Assembly (NCBI RefSeq): GCF_006715085.1
Contig: NZ_VFMM01000001.1
Location: 434,001 to 498,000, forward strand
DNA length: 64,000 bases
Origin: Kribbella jejuensis
Lineage (GTDB): Bacteria > Actinomycetota > Actinomycetes > Propionibacteriales > Kribbellaceae
Direction: 5' to 3'
The position numbers and the translations under genes were made by a program. Numbering within the stretch: the stretch's first letter is position 1; each line of letters begins with the position of its first letter. The notes beneath the pieces were generated by a model. That model saw only the letters and a list, made by a program, of their open reading frames with translations. It was not told the DNA's origin and ran no database searches. Shown here piece by piece: positions 27,646 to 35,808 of the stretch.

Positions 27646-28652
27646 CCTTTCTCCGGCACGGTGATCGCGTTGAGGTAGCGGTTGCCGACAATCCGCAGAT
27701 GGTCGACAAGACCCGGTGGACCGTCGACGTGGAAGTCGAGGCCGAGCATGCCGATGTAGACGGCGATCAGCTCGTACGAGTCGGCGCCGGTTACCAGAAC
27801 GCTGGTGTTGTCGTCGATCGACTCGACGACGCCGACGGCGGCGTGGATGCGGGACAGCACGTCCTGGGCCGGCGCGTACACCGTGATCCGCGCATGAACC
27901 TTCCAGCCGGCCGATGCCACGTCGCGCAGGACGAAGTCGGCGTACTCGTCGTCCTTCATCGGGCGCGGCCGGTACCGCCGACCCGTTGCCATCCGCAACG
28001 TCATCCAGTCGACCCGGTACGTGTGCCAGTCGCCCTGCTCGTCGCGTGCGACGAGGTGCCAGTACCCGTGCCAGCTCACCAGCCGGTACGGCTCGACCAG
28101 GATCGGCAGGTCCTGCGTCGTACTCGAGCCGGCCTTGTAGAGCGAGTCGTCTTCCGGTACGGCGTACTCGAACCGGAGGTAGTGCTCGTCGCGGATGCAG
28201 GCGGCAATCGTCGACAACAGGGTGGTGTCGATCTCGGGCGGGTCGATGTTCGACCGCGTGTTGTCCGGGCCCTTGTCCATCGCGCTGTTGATCGCTTCGA
28301 CCTGACGCTGCAGCCGATGCGGGAGGACCTGCTCGAGCTTGGCCAGCGCGCGGACGCTGCTCTCCGCCATCCCGACGACGCCCGCACCGGTGCGCAGGCC
28401 GACGGCGACCGCGACCGCCTCCTCGTCGTCGAGCAACAGCGGCGGCAGCTTCGCGCCCACGCCGAGCTGGTAGTGACCGGCCGGGCCGCGGGTCGCGTCG
28501 ACCGGGTACCCGAGTTCGCGCAGCCGGTCGATGTCGTTGCGCACGGTCCGGGTCGTCACCGAGAGCCGCTCGGCCAGCTCGGCACCGGTCCAGGCGGGCC
28601 GCGTCTGGAGCAACGCGAGCAGGCTCAGCAGGCGCTGCGAAGTCTCCAGCAA
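27642..28652 (-). CDS. WYL-domain HTH transcriptional regulator (YafY type)
   Basis: A 336-residue regulator. The N-terminal HTH_11 domain (QRLLSLLALLQTRPAWTGAELAERL, SVTTRTVRNDIDRLRELGYPV) is followed by a WYL domain (YRLVSWHGYWHLVARDEQ) and a WCX-like C-terminus (VYIGMLGLDFHVDGP). WYL proteins bind nucleic-acid or small ligands and repress or activate divergent genes. The TTG start at 28652 is selected by AGGAG seven bases upstream. The divergent epoxide hydrolase across an inverted repeat at 28661-28685 is the probable target. Confidence 0.9.
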   Translation of the reverse strand: MLETSQRLLSLLALLQTRPAWTGAELAERLSVTTRTVRNDIDRLRELGYPVDATRGPAGHYQLGVGAKLPPLLLDDEEAVAVAVGLRTGAGVVGMAESSVRALAKLEQVLPHRLQRQVEAINSAMDKGPDNTRSNIDPPEIDTTLLSTIAACIRDEHYLRFEYAVPEDDSLYKAGSSTTQDLPILVEPYRLVSWHGYWHLVARDEQGDWHTYRVDWMTLRMATGRRYRPRPMKDDEYADFVLRDVASAGWKVHARITVYAPAQDVLSRIHAAVGVVESIDDNTSVLVTGADSYELIAVYIGMLGLDFHVDGPPGLVDHLRIVGNRYLNAITVPEKG

Positions 28653-28660
28653 ATCAGTCT

Positions 28661-28685
28661 CCTAATTAGGAATCTAATGTTCCTA
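28661..28685. promoter_or_regulatory. Palindromic operator between WYL regulator and epoxide hydrolase
   Basis: CCTAATTAGG (28661-28670) is a perfect 10-bp palindrome and overlaps a second dyad, TAGGAA-N7-TTCCTA (28667-28685). The AT-rich site lies just upstream of the TACGGT -10 element (28695-28700) of the epoxide hydrolase and over the leader of the regulator gene, the expected place for an autoregulated switch. Confidence 0.65.
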
Positions 28686-28706
28686 TATGGATTCTACGGT
28701 AAAGCC

Positions 28707-29837
28707 ATGAACACGAACGAGAGCATCCGGACCTTCACCGTCACGATCGACCAGGCCGACCTGGACGACCTGAACGCCCGCCTCGCGCGCACCCGGCTCC
28801 CGGAGCCGGCGCCCGGCGACGACTGGGACTACGGCACCCCGAACCACTACCTCAGTGAGATGGTCGACCACTGGCGGAACGGGTTCGACTGGCGGGCGCA
28901 GGAGGCCCGGATGAACGAGTTCCCGCACTACCTGACCGAGATCGACGGGCAGACCGTGCACTTCATCCACGTACCGTCCAAGGTCGAGGGCGCGACCCCG
29001 CTGCTGCTCACCCACACCTACCCCGGGTCGTTCGTCGACTTCCTCGACATGATCGGCCCGCTCACCGATCCATCGTCGTACGGCGGTTCGGACGCCGACG
29101 CGTTCTCGGTCGTCGTACCGTCGATCCCCGGCTTCGGCTTCAGCACGCCGCTCGTCGACCGCGGCTGGACGATGGCGCGGGTGGCCCGGACCTTCGACAC
29201 GCTGATGCGGCGGCTCGGGTACGACTCGTACGGCGCGCACGGGTCGGACGCCGGCGCGATGGTGGCGCGCGAACTCGGCGTACTGAACCCGCCCGGCTTC
29301 CTCGGCCTGCACGTCCTGCAGCTGTTCTCGTTCCCGTCGGGCGACCCGGCCGAGTTCGAGAAGTTCACGCCGGAGGACTACGCGGCGCTCGAACACCTGA
29401 AGTGGTTCCAGTCGGTCGGCGGCTACAACGCGATCAACTCGACCCGCCCCCAGACCGTTGCCGTCGGCATCTCCGACTCCCCGGTCGGCCAACTCGCCTG
29501 GAACGAACTCTTCAACAACTTCGGCAACGGCACCAGCCTGGTCAGCCGCGACCAGATCCTCACCGAGGTCTCCCTGTACTGGTTCACCAACACCTCAGCC
29601 GCCGCTGGCCGCTACCACTACGAAGAGGCCCACGCCGGCACTGAACCGGCCCTCAACCACGCCCCCACCGGCGTAGCCGTCTTCGCCGACGACTTCAAAA
29701 CCATCCGCCCCCTCGCCGAACGCGACAACACCCAGATCATCCACTGGTCCAACTTCTCCAACGGCGGCCACTTCGCCTCCCTCGAACGCCCCGACGACGT
29801 GACCGCCGACCTCCGCACCTTCTTCCGCAATCTGTAA
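28707..29837 (+). CDS. Epoxide hydrolase (EHN-type alpha/beta hydrolase)
   Basis: A 376-residue enzyme with the N-terminal epoxide hydrolase domain (IDQADLDDLNARLARTRLP, DWDYGTPNHYLSEMVDHW, QEARMNEFPHYLTEIDG) and a core with HTYPGSFVDFLDMIGPL (oxyanion region), IPGFGFSTP and AHGSDAGAMVARELG, whose aspartate is the expected nucleophile. The last NGGHFASLERPD gives the catalytic histidine. It would hydrolyse epoxides to diols; substrate unknown. The ATG follows TACGGT by six bases (leaderless). Transcription ends at a strong hairpin right after the stop. Confidence 0.9.
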   Translation: MNTNESIRTFTVTIDQADLDDLNARLARTRLPEPAPGDDWDYGTPNHYLSEMVDHWRNGFDWRAQEARMNEFPHYLTEIDGQTVHFIHVPSKVEGATPLLLTHTYPGSFVDFLDMIGPLTDPSSYGGSDADAFSVVVPSIPGFGFSTPLVDRGWTMARVARTFDTLMRRLGYDSYGAHGSDAGAMVARELGVLNPPGFLGLHVLQLFSFPSGDPAEFEKFTPEDYAALEHLKWFQSVGGYNAINSTRPQTVAVGISDSPVGQLAWNELFNNFGNGTSLVSRDQILTEVSLYWFTNTSAAAGRYHYEEAHAGTEPALNHAPTGVAVFADDFKTIRPLAERDNTQIIHWSNFSNGGHFASLERPDDVTADLRTFFRNL

Positions 29838-29850
29838 GAACTGCCTCAAA

Positions 29851-29879
29851 AGCCCCGCTCGCGTGCCGCGAGCGGGGCT
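29851..29879 (+). terminator. Terminator after the epoxide hydrolase
   Basis: Perfect 13-bp stem (AGCCCCGCTCGCG with CGCGAGCGGGGCT) with a 3-base loop, 13 bases after the stop codon; it also lies at the end of the convergent EACC1-like gene. Confidence 0.88.
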
Positions 29880-29887
29880 CGGTCATG

Positions 29888-30274
29888 CTAGTTCTCCTGA
29901 TGCCGTTTCAGAAACGCTTCGAGCAACTCAGCCCGTTCGTCGAACGTCGGTCGCTCCATCTCAATGGAGTCCTCCCCCAACGTCACCACGATCTTGCCCG
30001 GATTTTTCCGCCGCTGGATCCAGTCCCGCAGCACAGCGACCAACGTGGGTACTGCCCCACCCGCCCCCACCAACGCAACGGCGATCGCAATCGACCCATC
30101 GCTCTGCTGCAACCCACCGGGCGACCCGACCACGTCCTGCGTAGGCAGCCCCTCGTCAGCAAGCTCCTTCCGCAACTGCCGAACAGCCTTCACAAACCGC
30201 CGCTGATCATGCCCGTCCCCGTCCACCACGCGAACCTCGACCCAACGCCCCTCACCCATCCGCCAACCCTTCAC
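29888..30274 (-). CDS. Effector-associated constant component (EACC1)-like protein
   Basis: A 128-residue protein. It begins with a beta-alpha unit (WVEVRVVDGDGHD, FVKAVRQLRKELADEG), then a glycine-rich hydrophobic helix (IAIAVALVGAGGAVPTLVAVLRDWIQRR) and ends in two strands (GKIVVTLGEDSIEME). That order matches EACC1 as I know it from predicted NTP-dependent conflict systems of actinobacteria, where it pairs with caspase- or trypsin-like effectors. Here no such effector is adjacent; the partner is a CYTH gene. The GTG at 30274 overlaps the CYTH TGA by four bases (GTGA); the ATG at 30259 is an alternative. The membrane helix role is inferred. Confidence 0.6.
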   Translation of the reverse strand: MKGWRMGEGRWVEVRVVDGDGHDQRRFVKAVRQLRKELADEGLPTQDVVGSPGGLQQSDGSIAIAVALVGAGGAVPTLVAVLRDWIQRRKNPGKIVVTLGEDSIEMERPTFDERAELLEAFLKRHQEN

Positions 30275-30807
30275 TCGGGAAATCGAAGATCGGGAATCGC
30301 GGTCAGATCGATCCCGTAGTTCGCGTACACCTTGGTCGTGTTTTCACCGGTCAGCCGATCATCGGAGAGAGCCAATGCATTGGCAACCTCGATCACGTGC
30401 TCGCGCGAACGCCCCTCGATCTCGAGGTACGGCGGGATCATCGGCCACCAGTCGATCTCCAACTCCGCGCCCCGCAGTTCGAAGCTGGCCCGCCGGTTCT
30501 CCTGGTACGACTTGGGCTCGAACCCGATCCGCCTCAAGAGCTCGTTGGTTGTCTCGAAATCCCCGACCACGACCTCCGTCTCGGTCGTCCCGTCGATCCC
30601 GTCATGCGCGATTTCCTTGACCGCCAACGTCACCGCCGAACCAGTGTCCCGCAGCCGAATCCACCGCGACGCATCACCACCCCGAATGTCGTACACGTAC
30701 CGCCGCATCAGCCGACACGTAACCCGGCGCCCGCCCAGCGACAGAATCCTGCCCGCCAGTTCATCAGGCACGACCTCCAGCACCTTCGCTTCGTATTCGA
30801 TCGGCAT
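30271..30807 (-). CDS. CYTH-domain protein (class IV adenylate cyclase/triphosphatase fold)
   Basis: A 178-residue CYTH protein. The hallmark ExExK is IEYEAK at residues 3-8; RWIRLRDTG, LAVKEI, TETEVVVGDFE, NRRASFELRGAELEIDWW and YLEIEGRS supply the alternating basic and acidic residues of the triphosphate tunnel. Members make cyclic AMP or hydrolyse inorganic or thiamine triphosphate; which applies cannot be told. GGGAG precedes the ATG at 30807. It is coupled to the EACC1-like gene downstream and preceded by a small hypothetical gene, so a nucleotide-signalling role in the set is plausible but unproven. Confidence 0.85.
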   Translation of the reverse strand: MPIEYEAKVLEVVPDELAGRILSLGGRRVTCRLMRRYVYDIRGGDASRWIRLRDTGSAVTLAVKEIAHDGIDGTTETEVVVGDFETTNELLRRIGFEPKSYQENRRASFELRGAELEIDWWPMIPPYLEIEGRSREHVIEVANALALSDDRLTGENTTKVYANYGIDLTAIPDLRFPE

Positions 30808-30844
30808 CTCACTCTCCCTCCGCGCCGCACGTCGCCGCCATCGC

Positions 30845-31123
30845 CTATCCCGTCGCCGATGCACAGGCCGCGGCCGCGCCGACGAACGGCTCGGCTAAAC
30901 GATGAATCTCATCGAGGTACATGCGATGCTCCACGTTCGTCGAATCATGGACCACCGCGCGAACGACCTCGCCCAAGTGGTTCAGTTCCAGATAGCCGAT
31001 TTCGCTGCGGGAGAGGTCCACGTTCACGTAGTGGGGATTGGTCCCCCACCTCGTGCGAACGCGTGTCAGGTCAATTATGTTGTTCTCCAACTCTGAAGGG
31101 ACATTGACTGGACGGTCCGGCAT
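30845..31123 (-). CDS. Small hypothetical protein upstream of the CYTH gene
   Basis: A 92-residue protein (MPDRPVNVPSELENN and NPHYVNVDLSRSEIGYLEL). Composition is protein-like, with charged and hydrophobic residues alternating, and a GGCGGGG stretch lies before the ATG at 31123. No family is recognised. It ends 37 bases before the CYTH start on the same strand and so may be the first gene of the CYTH/EACC1 operon. The opposite-strand frames here are poorer. Confidence 0.5.
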   Translation of the reverse strand: MPDRPVNVPSELENNIIDLTRVRTRWGTNPHYVNVDLSRSEIGYLELNHLGEVVRAVVHDSTNVEHRMYLDEIHRLAEPFVGAAAACASATG

Positions 31124-31741
31124 GCCCCGCCGACGGCTCAGCGGCAAGAGGGCGACGGACAAGAGTTACCGAAGCGGTATCAAGAGGCTCGCGAGACATC
31201 GAAGGCCTGAAGGGATCGCGAGGCAAGGACCAGCCGACATATCTCGATCGAGATTTCAGAACACCTGGGGCACCTCAGCAGCGATCTCTGATTACTTTAG
31301 CCGCAGGGGAGGTCTCCGGAGCCCCGACACGCTTGCAGCAGCCGGCCGTCGCGGACTGCCGACCTGAGGGTCTCCTAGCTCCCAGCGTCCCGATCAGTAC
31401 CATCCTGCAGCCACACCGCTAGCAGTCCACCGTACCGAGAGTTCATTTGCACTCGCCTGCAGACGAACTGGAGCAACTCGCACGACGGTTGCCGAGTCAT
31501 CAATCTTCGGCGAGGCTGGCCGATCAAGGTGATCGCTCCTTTCGACCATGTGCCCTTCTCGAGGAACCGGCACGGTTACAACCGATGCCGATCCCCCACA
31601 GAAGTTCCCGAGATCGCCTGTTGGCACTGACGACAATCGCCTCGATGACCGCCTCTCAGCCGACCAAGCGCCATCGCGTTGGCGGGGAGCCTCGACGGCG
31701 ACAACGTGTCTCTGACAACTGCTCAAGCAGCGGCGACAAAC
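31124..31741. other. Non-coding or degenerate region at the left edge of the island
   Basis: 618 bases with lower GC than the flanks. Frames on both strands (for example 31394-31726 minus, 31447-31872 plus) are short, rich in S, R and P and match no family I know. GGTCTCC occurs twice, at about 31311 and 31374. No integrase, tRNA or terminal repeat was found, so the insertion history stays open. Confidence 0.5.
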
Positions 31742-32437
31742 CTACGAGTCTTCGACTGCCGAGCGGACGGCTTCCTGAGCCGCAGCCGGGAGACGAAGGT
31801 ATGCGCTCCAAACGCGATCCAAAGCGCTCACCTCCTTGCGGCCACGGATCATCCATCGCCTCAGACGCCTGAGATCATCGAGTTCGAGCATCGCGATGCT
31901 CTCGATAACGTCGCCAACGTCGATCTTGTAGGTGCTGGATCGCCCCGCATGGCAGCGCCTGCATTCTACGGTGAGTGTGGTGACTTCTGCTCCATCTGGC
32001 ATCAGCATCGGCCGACGGGACACGAAGAGCACGGCGGTCTGATTGGAGTCGTCCGCGTATGCCTCGCCTCCCGAGATGCCGCACACCACGCACATGTGGT
32101 CGGCCTGCTCCATCACAGCCTGCTTCTCCGCAGCAGACGGCAACTTGTCCGGCGACGCCGCATGCCGGGCGGCATTGTCCCAAACAGGAACACCCGCCTT
32201 GACAAAGCGCTGCTCATCTGCATGGAGCGTCACATCTGAGTTGCTCGGTAGAATATTCCAGCCATACTTGCGCAGGTCGCGAATCCTGCGGTCTGCCTGA
32301 CTGACTCCCGGGAAGGCGCGCCGCACCTGCTCTTTGGTGAAGATATTGCCCTCGCCCACCTCCTGAATGAGCCACAGGGCGCCCCGGACCATCGTGCCAG
32401 CCTTCAGGTCGGGATCGTTCCACGCAGGTAGAGCCAC
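31742..32437 (-). CDS. Winged-helix plus HNH-like zinc protein of the defence island
   Basis: A 231-residue protein. The N-terminal 90 residues look like a winged helix (IFTKEQVRRAFPGV, QADRRIRDLRKYGWNIL) as seen in restriction-associated HNH proteins. The second half has CVVCG and, 35 residues on, CRRCH, the zinc pair of an HNH fold. Between them, where HNH nucleases have a histidine pair, I read VLFVSRRP with no histidine, so the nuclease may be inactive or divergent. The GTG at 32437 has AGGA seven bases upstream. It is divergent from the ParB-like operon by 132 bases. Confidence 0.65.
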   Translation of the reverse strand: MALPAWNDPDLKAGTMVRGALWLIQEVGEGNIFTKEQVRRAFPGVSQADRRIRDLRKYGWNILPSNSDVTLHADEQRFVKAGVPVWDNAARHAASPDKLPSAAEKQAVMEQADHMCVVCGISGGEAYADDSNQTAVLFVSRRPMLMPDGAEVTTLTVECRRCHAGRSSTYKIDVGDVIESIAMLELDDLRRLRRWMIRGRKEVSALDRVWSAYLRLPAAAQEAVRSAVEDS

Positions 32438-32569
32438 TTCATATCCTTTCACGGTTGGACAACACCCCCGTGCGCCCGGTGTGCAGAGCCGTCCTCGCGA
32501 ACTGTCGGCGAGCCCTGTAATCATGTACCCGCACGGCCCGTCATCGCCTACTGGAGGACCCGGACCATC

Positions 32570-33979
32570 ATGGCATCGAACTTCGACATTCCGCCGGACG
32601 GCGCCAAGATCGAATCGGTCGTCAACGACCGGTTACGACAGGCGATGACTGAGGACGGCGCCAAGGTGACTGTGGAGTGGCGCGGTGAGCAGAAGCACGT
32701 TCACGTGATCTCCATGCCTGTGGAGATGCTCTACCTCAACCCTGATACCCATCGCATCCGTGCACAGCGAACTCTTGACCCACTGCGCAACAAAGTGCTA
32801 GCCGAGGACCCTTGGAGTGAACCCGCACAGCTGTATCTGCAGCACCTTTTGACACGCGACCCGGCGCGCCCCGATCAGATGGATCCTGACTATGTCTCCC
32901 TTCGTGACGAGCTGAATGATTTTGGCCAGAAAGAAGCCGGCATCATCAGCCCACAGGGAATCGTCGTTGACGGCAACACCCGGTGTGCGGCGCTTCGCGA
33001 ACTCGGCGTCAAGAACATCCGGGTCGGGGTCCTTCCCGCCGATACCAGCCGACGCGACATCAACAATGTCGAACTTGCACTCCAGTTGCGTCGCGATAAG
33101 AGACGGGACTACTCGTACATCAACAGGCTGATTGCAATCGAAGAAGAGCTTGCGGGTGGGCGGCGCGAGGAGGACATCGCCCGCGACTTCAACATAAAGG
33201 TCACAACGCTACGCCAAGATCGCTGGGTATATCAGCTCATCATTGAGTCGATCGAGCGGAGCCAAACGTCCGGGGGCATCGGGCTCCGGCTTGTAGACTT
33301 CGAAGATCAGCAGGAGAAGCTCCGTGAGCTATGCCGCGACTACAGCAAGCTTGCGAAGACCGATCCGAATGCAGCCGAGCAACTCAAGGAGACTCGGCTG
33401 GCGATGATCGTCCTGAATTACCCCAAGACAACAGTTCGTCTCGCTGAGGCAGATTTTCACGACCGCTACCTGCGCGAACGTCTGCCCGCTGACCTCCGCC
33501 CCTCCACGGAGGAGCCGACCTCCGTCGCGGTGCCTGGCCTCATAGGCATCTCCGTGCAGGACGCGACTACGGGTGTCAAAGCGACTCGCGCGCTGACAGA
33601 TTCGCTCCTCCAGGCCAAGGCCGCTGCCCAGGCAGGTGAGCACCTTTCTGCGGCTAAGGTGGCGGAGGCGGAGCGCCTGATGAAGGTAGGCCGCGAGACG
33701 TTCAAGGTCGCCGTAAAGATGGCGGGTCAGAATGCCGAGCTGCTCAAACGGCAGATCGCGGTGCCAGAACGGCTGACGGATGCCGCGGACTACGTCAACC
33801 AGTGTGCATCGGAGTTCGCTGCCGCAAGGGCGAAGCGCGCTCTCGACGAAGATGCATTCGATGACGCGCTCCTTGTACTCAAGGCCAGCCTCGCCCGCTT
33901 GGCAAAGCACGCCGCGAGGACGTTCAGCGCCCCCGGCGATGGCGTGGCTTGGCTACTTGATGCCAGCCGGGACGATTGA
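32570..33979 (+). CDS. ParB-like N-terminal domain protein of the defence island
   Basis: A 469-residue protein. Residues about 40-150 resemble a ParB/sulfiredoxin fold: VISMPVEMLYLNPDTHRIR, then EAGIISPQGIVVDGNTRCAALRELG, where the GNTR motif is the nucleotide-binding box. The middle has a helix-turn-helix-like stretch (EEDIARDFNIKVTTLRQD) and the rest is helical and charged. ParB-fold proteins can bind CTP, modify DNA or act as nucleases; role here unknown. GGAGG lies upstream of the ATG. Leucine 22 is a rare TTA codon. The TGA overlaps the ATG of the helicase gene (TGATG), so the two products are coupled. Confidence 0.75.
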   Translation: MASNFDIPPDGAKIESVVNDRLRQAMTEDGAKVTVEWRGEQKHVHVISMPVEMLYLNPDTHRIRAQRTLDPLRNKVLAEDPWSEPAQLYLQHLLTRDPARPDQMDPDYVSLRDELNDFGQKEAGIISPQGIVVDGNTRCAALRELGVKNIRVGVLPADTSRRDINNVELALQLRRDKRRDYSYINRLIAIEEELAGGRREEDIARDFNIKVTTLRQDRWVYQLIIESIERSQTSGGIGLRLVDFEDQQEKLRELCRDYSKLAKTDPNAAEQLKETRLAMIVLNYPKTTVRLAEADFHDRYLRERLPADLRPSTEEPTSVAVPGLIGISVQDATTGVKATRALTDSLLQAKAAAQAGEHLSAAKVAEAERLMKVGRETFKVAVKMAGQNAELLKRQIAVPERLTDAADYVNQCASEFAAARAKRALDEDAFDDALLVLKASLARLAKHAARTFSAPGDGVAWLLDASRDD

Positions 33980-35808
33980 TGGTAGCCGTACCCGCAGGCC
34001 CCAGTCTCTCCATCGACTTTGGTGACAGTGCGACGAAGGCAGTGCTCCGGGCTGAGACAGGGCGCGATGCGGATCTCCGGCGCCTTGCTATGCGGCTGCG
34101 AACGAGCGTCCAACGGTCGCCGAATGTGATTGAGGTCGAAATCGATGACCTCCTCACAAATCTCATCGTTCTTGCGACCTGGCCGGCGCCGGACACCGTC
34201 ATCTGGGACCGACGACTTGCAGCTCTCGCATCAGACTCGGTTGAGGACGCAAAAGTGGTGGCCAAGCGTCTGGAAATCGGTGATGCTGCCGGCCAGGTGT
34301 CACCAGAGGACGTCGGCAGACTCACCGCAGCTGGCTGGAAGGCCAACCTGACAAAATTCCAGCGCCGAGATATCGCCAAGCTGCTTTCTTTGCGACACGG
34401 AGCAAATTTCTCAGTTCCCGGCGCCGGAAAGACTCGAGTTGGGCTCGCAGTGTATCACTCATTGCGCCAGATGCACGGCATCGAACGGCTGCTCATAATC
34501 GGTCCGAAATCTTCATTTGAGTCGTGGCAATATGAGAATGAGGAGTGCTTCGAACAGCCGCTGGAGATGACCGTTTTCGCCCTCAATGCTAACCTCTCCG
34601 GAGACTCTGTCCTCATCAATTATGAGCGTCTCGCCGGCACGGTCGACCAGCTCAGTCAATGGCTCGCCGGACGCAAATCCATGATTATCCTCGATGAAGC
34701 TCATCGAATGAAGCTTGGCGCGGAAGGCGCCTACGGTGCGGCATGCCTGGCGCTTGGGCCTTGGGCGCGGCATCGCCTTATCCTCACGGGTACGCCAGCC
34801 CCTAACGGCGTCAAGGATCTAGAGAACCTCTTCAGCTTTGTTTGGCCGGGCCACGGTCGGCAGCGCGTAATCCAAGCTGTTGCAGGTGGCGACTTAGCCA
34901 AGGCAAGCGAGGCCCTACGTCCCCTCTTCACTCGCACCACACAGGCCGACCTGGATCTCCCCCCGGTCAGCACAAAGGTTCGCAATATCAGACCGCCAGC
35001 GGTACACAACGAGATCTACGAGGCTCTGATTGGCCACTTCTCCGCGCGCGCAATCGGCTCCGAGTCCGACTTCCAGGCGCTTGGAAAGGTCGCTATATAT
35101 TTACTCATGGCCGCAACCAGTCCCGCACTACTTGCCGTGGGTAGCACACGCTACGATGCTCTCACATATCAAGTTCCACCGCTTGCCGTTCCGGAGGGGA
35201 CGCCACTCTTTAAACTCATGAGGGACTTGCCGAGCTATGAGATGTCGCCGAAATACCAGGAGACGTTGGCAATCGTTTCCCAAAACGCGTCGGCCGGCCG
35301 GAAAACCATCGTCTGGTCGACCTTCATACGCAGCATCAATACGCTTGGGCGAATCCTGGCGGCGTTCTCTCCTGCCGTCGTGCACGGCGCAACAGAAGAT
35401 CGTGCCGGCGAAATCGACCGATTCCGCAACGACCCCGATTGCATGGTTCTTCTGTCGAATCCAGCAACGCTCGGCGAGGGAATCAGCCTTCATCACCACT
35501 GCAACGACGCCATCTATGTCGATCGAGACTTTGCAGCTGGCCGCTACCTTCAGAGTCGTGACCGAATCCACCGTCTAGGACTCGCACCAGACACCGAGAC
35601 GCGCATAACCATACTTTCCACCGTTGGAACCATTGACGAAGTTGTCAATGATCGCCTCGGCGCAAAACTAGAATTCATGGGCCGAATCCTCGATGATGAT
35701 GGAGTCCGGCAACTCGCCGACCCCGACGAAGAACCGGCGATCGGCGGCGGTCTCGACCTTCGCGATATGCAGTCACTGATGGGCCATATCCGTGGCCATA
35801 CCTCCTAG
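33979..35808 (+). CDS. SNF2-family DEAD/DEAH helicase or translocase of the defence island
   Basis: A 609-residue superfamily 2 ATPase. About 130 N-terminal residues lack a known domain. Then come the Q-like LTKFQRRDIAKLL, Walker A FSVPGAGKTRVGL, DEAH box IILDEAHRMK, motif III LTGTPAPNG, and in the second lobe TIVWSTFIRSINTL, LLSNPATLGEGISLH and motif VI QSRDRIHRLG. It most likely moves along or remodels double-stranded DNA. TTA codons occur at residues 306 and 375 and A/T-ending codons are common. It overlaps the ParB-like gene by one base and the nuclease-like gene by 17, a tight operon. Confidence 0.88.
   Translation: MVAVPAGPSLSIDFGDSATKAVLRAETGRDADLRRLAMRLRTSVQRSPNVIEVEIDDLLTNLIVLATWPAPDTVIWDRRLAALASDSVEDAKVVAKRLEIGDAAGQVSPEDVGRLTAAGWKANLTKFQRRDIAKLLSLRHGANFSVPGAGKTRVGLAVYHSLRQMHGIERLLIIGPKSSFESWQYENEECFEQPLEMTVFALNANLSGDSVLINYERLAGTVDQLSQWLAGRKSMIILDEAHRMKLGAEGAYGAACLALGPWARHRLILTGTPAPNGVKDLENLFSFVWPGHGRQRVIQAVAGGDLAKASEALRPLFTRTTQADLDLPPVSTKVRNIRPPAVHNEIYEALIGHFSARAIGSESDFQALGKVAIYLLMAATSPALLAVGSTRYDALTYQVPPLAVPEGTPLFKLMRDLPSYEMSPKYQETLAIVSQNASAGRKTIVWSTFIRSINTLGRILAAFSPAVVHGATEDRAGEIDRFRNDPDCMVLLSNPATLGEGISLHHHCNDAIYVDRDFAAGRYLQSRDRIHRLGLAPDTETRITILSTVGTIDEVVNDRLGAKLEFMGRILDDDGVRQLADPDEEPAIGGGLDLRDMQSLMGHIRGHTS

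Noticed and set aside
30845..31162. Longer start at 31162 for the small gene before CYTH
   Set aside because: The extra 13 residues are basic and precede a better-placed ATG at 31123 with a GC-rich ribosome-like site.
31124..31741. Transposase remnant at the left edge of the island
   Set aside because: No DDE-type or integrase motif and no terminal inverted repeats could be found.
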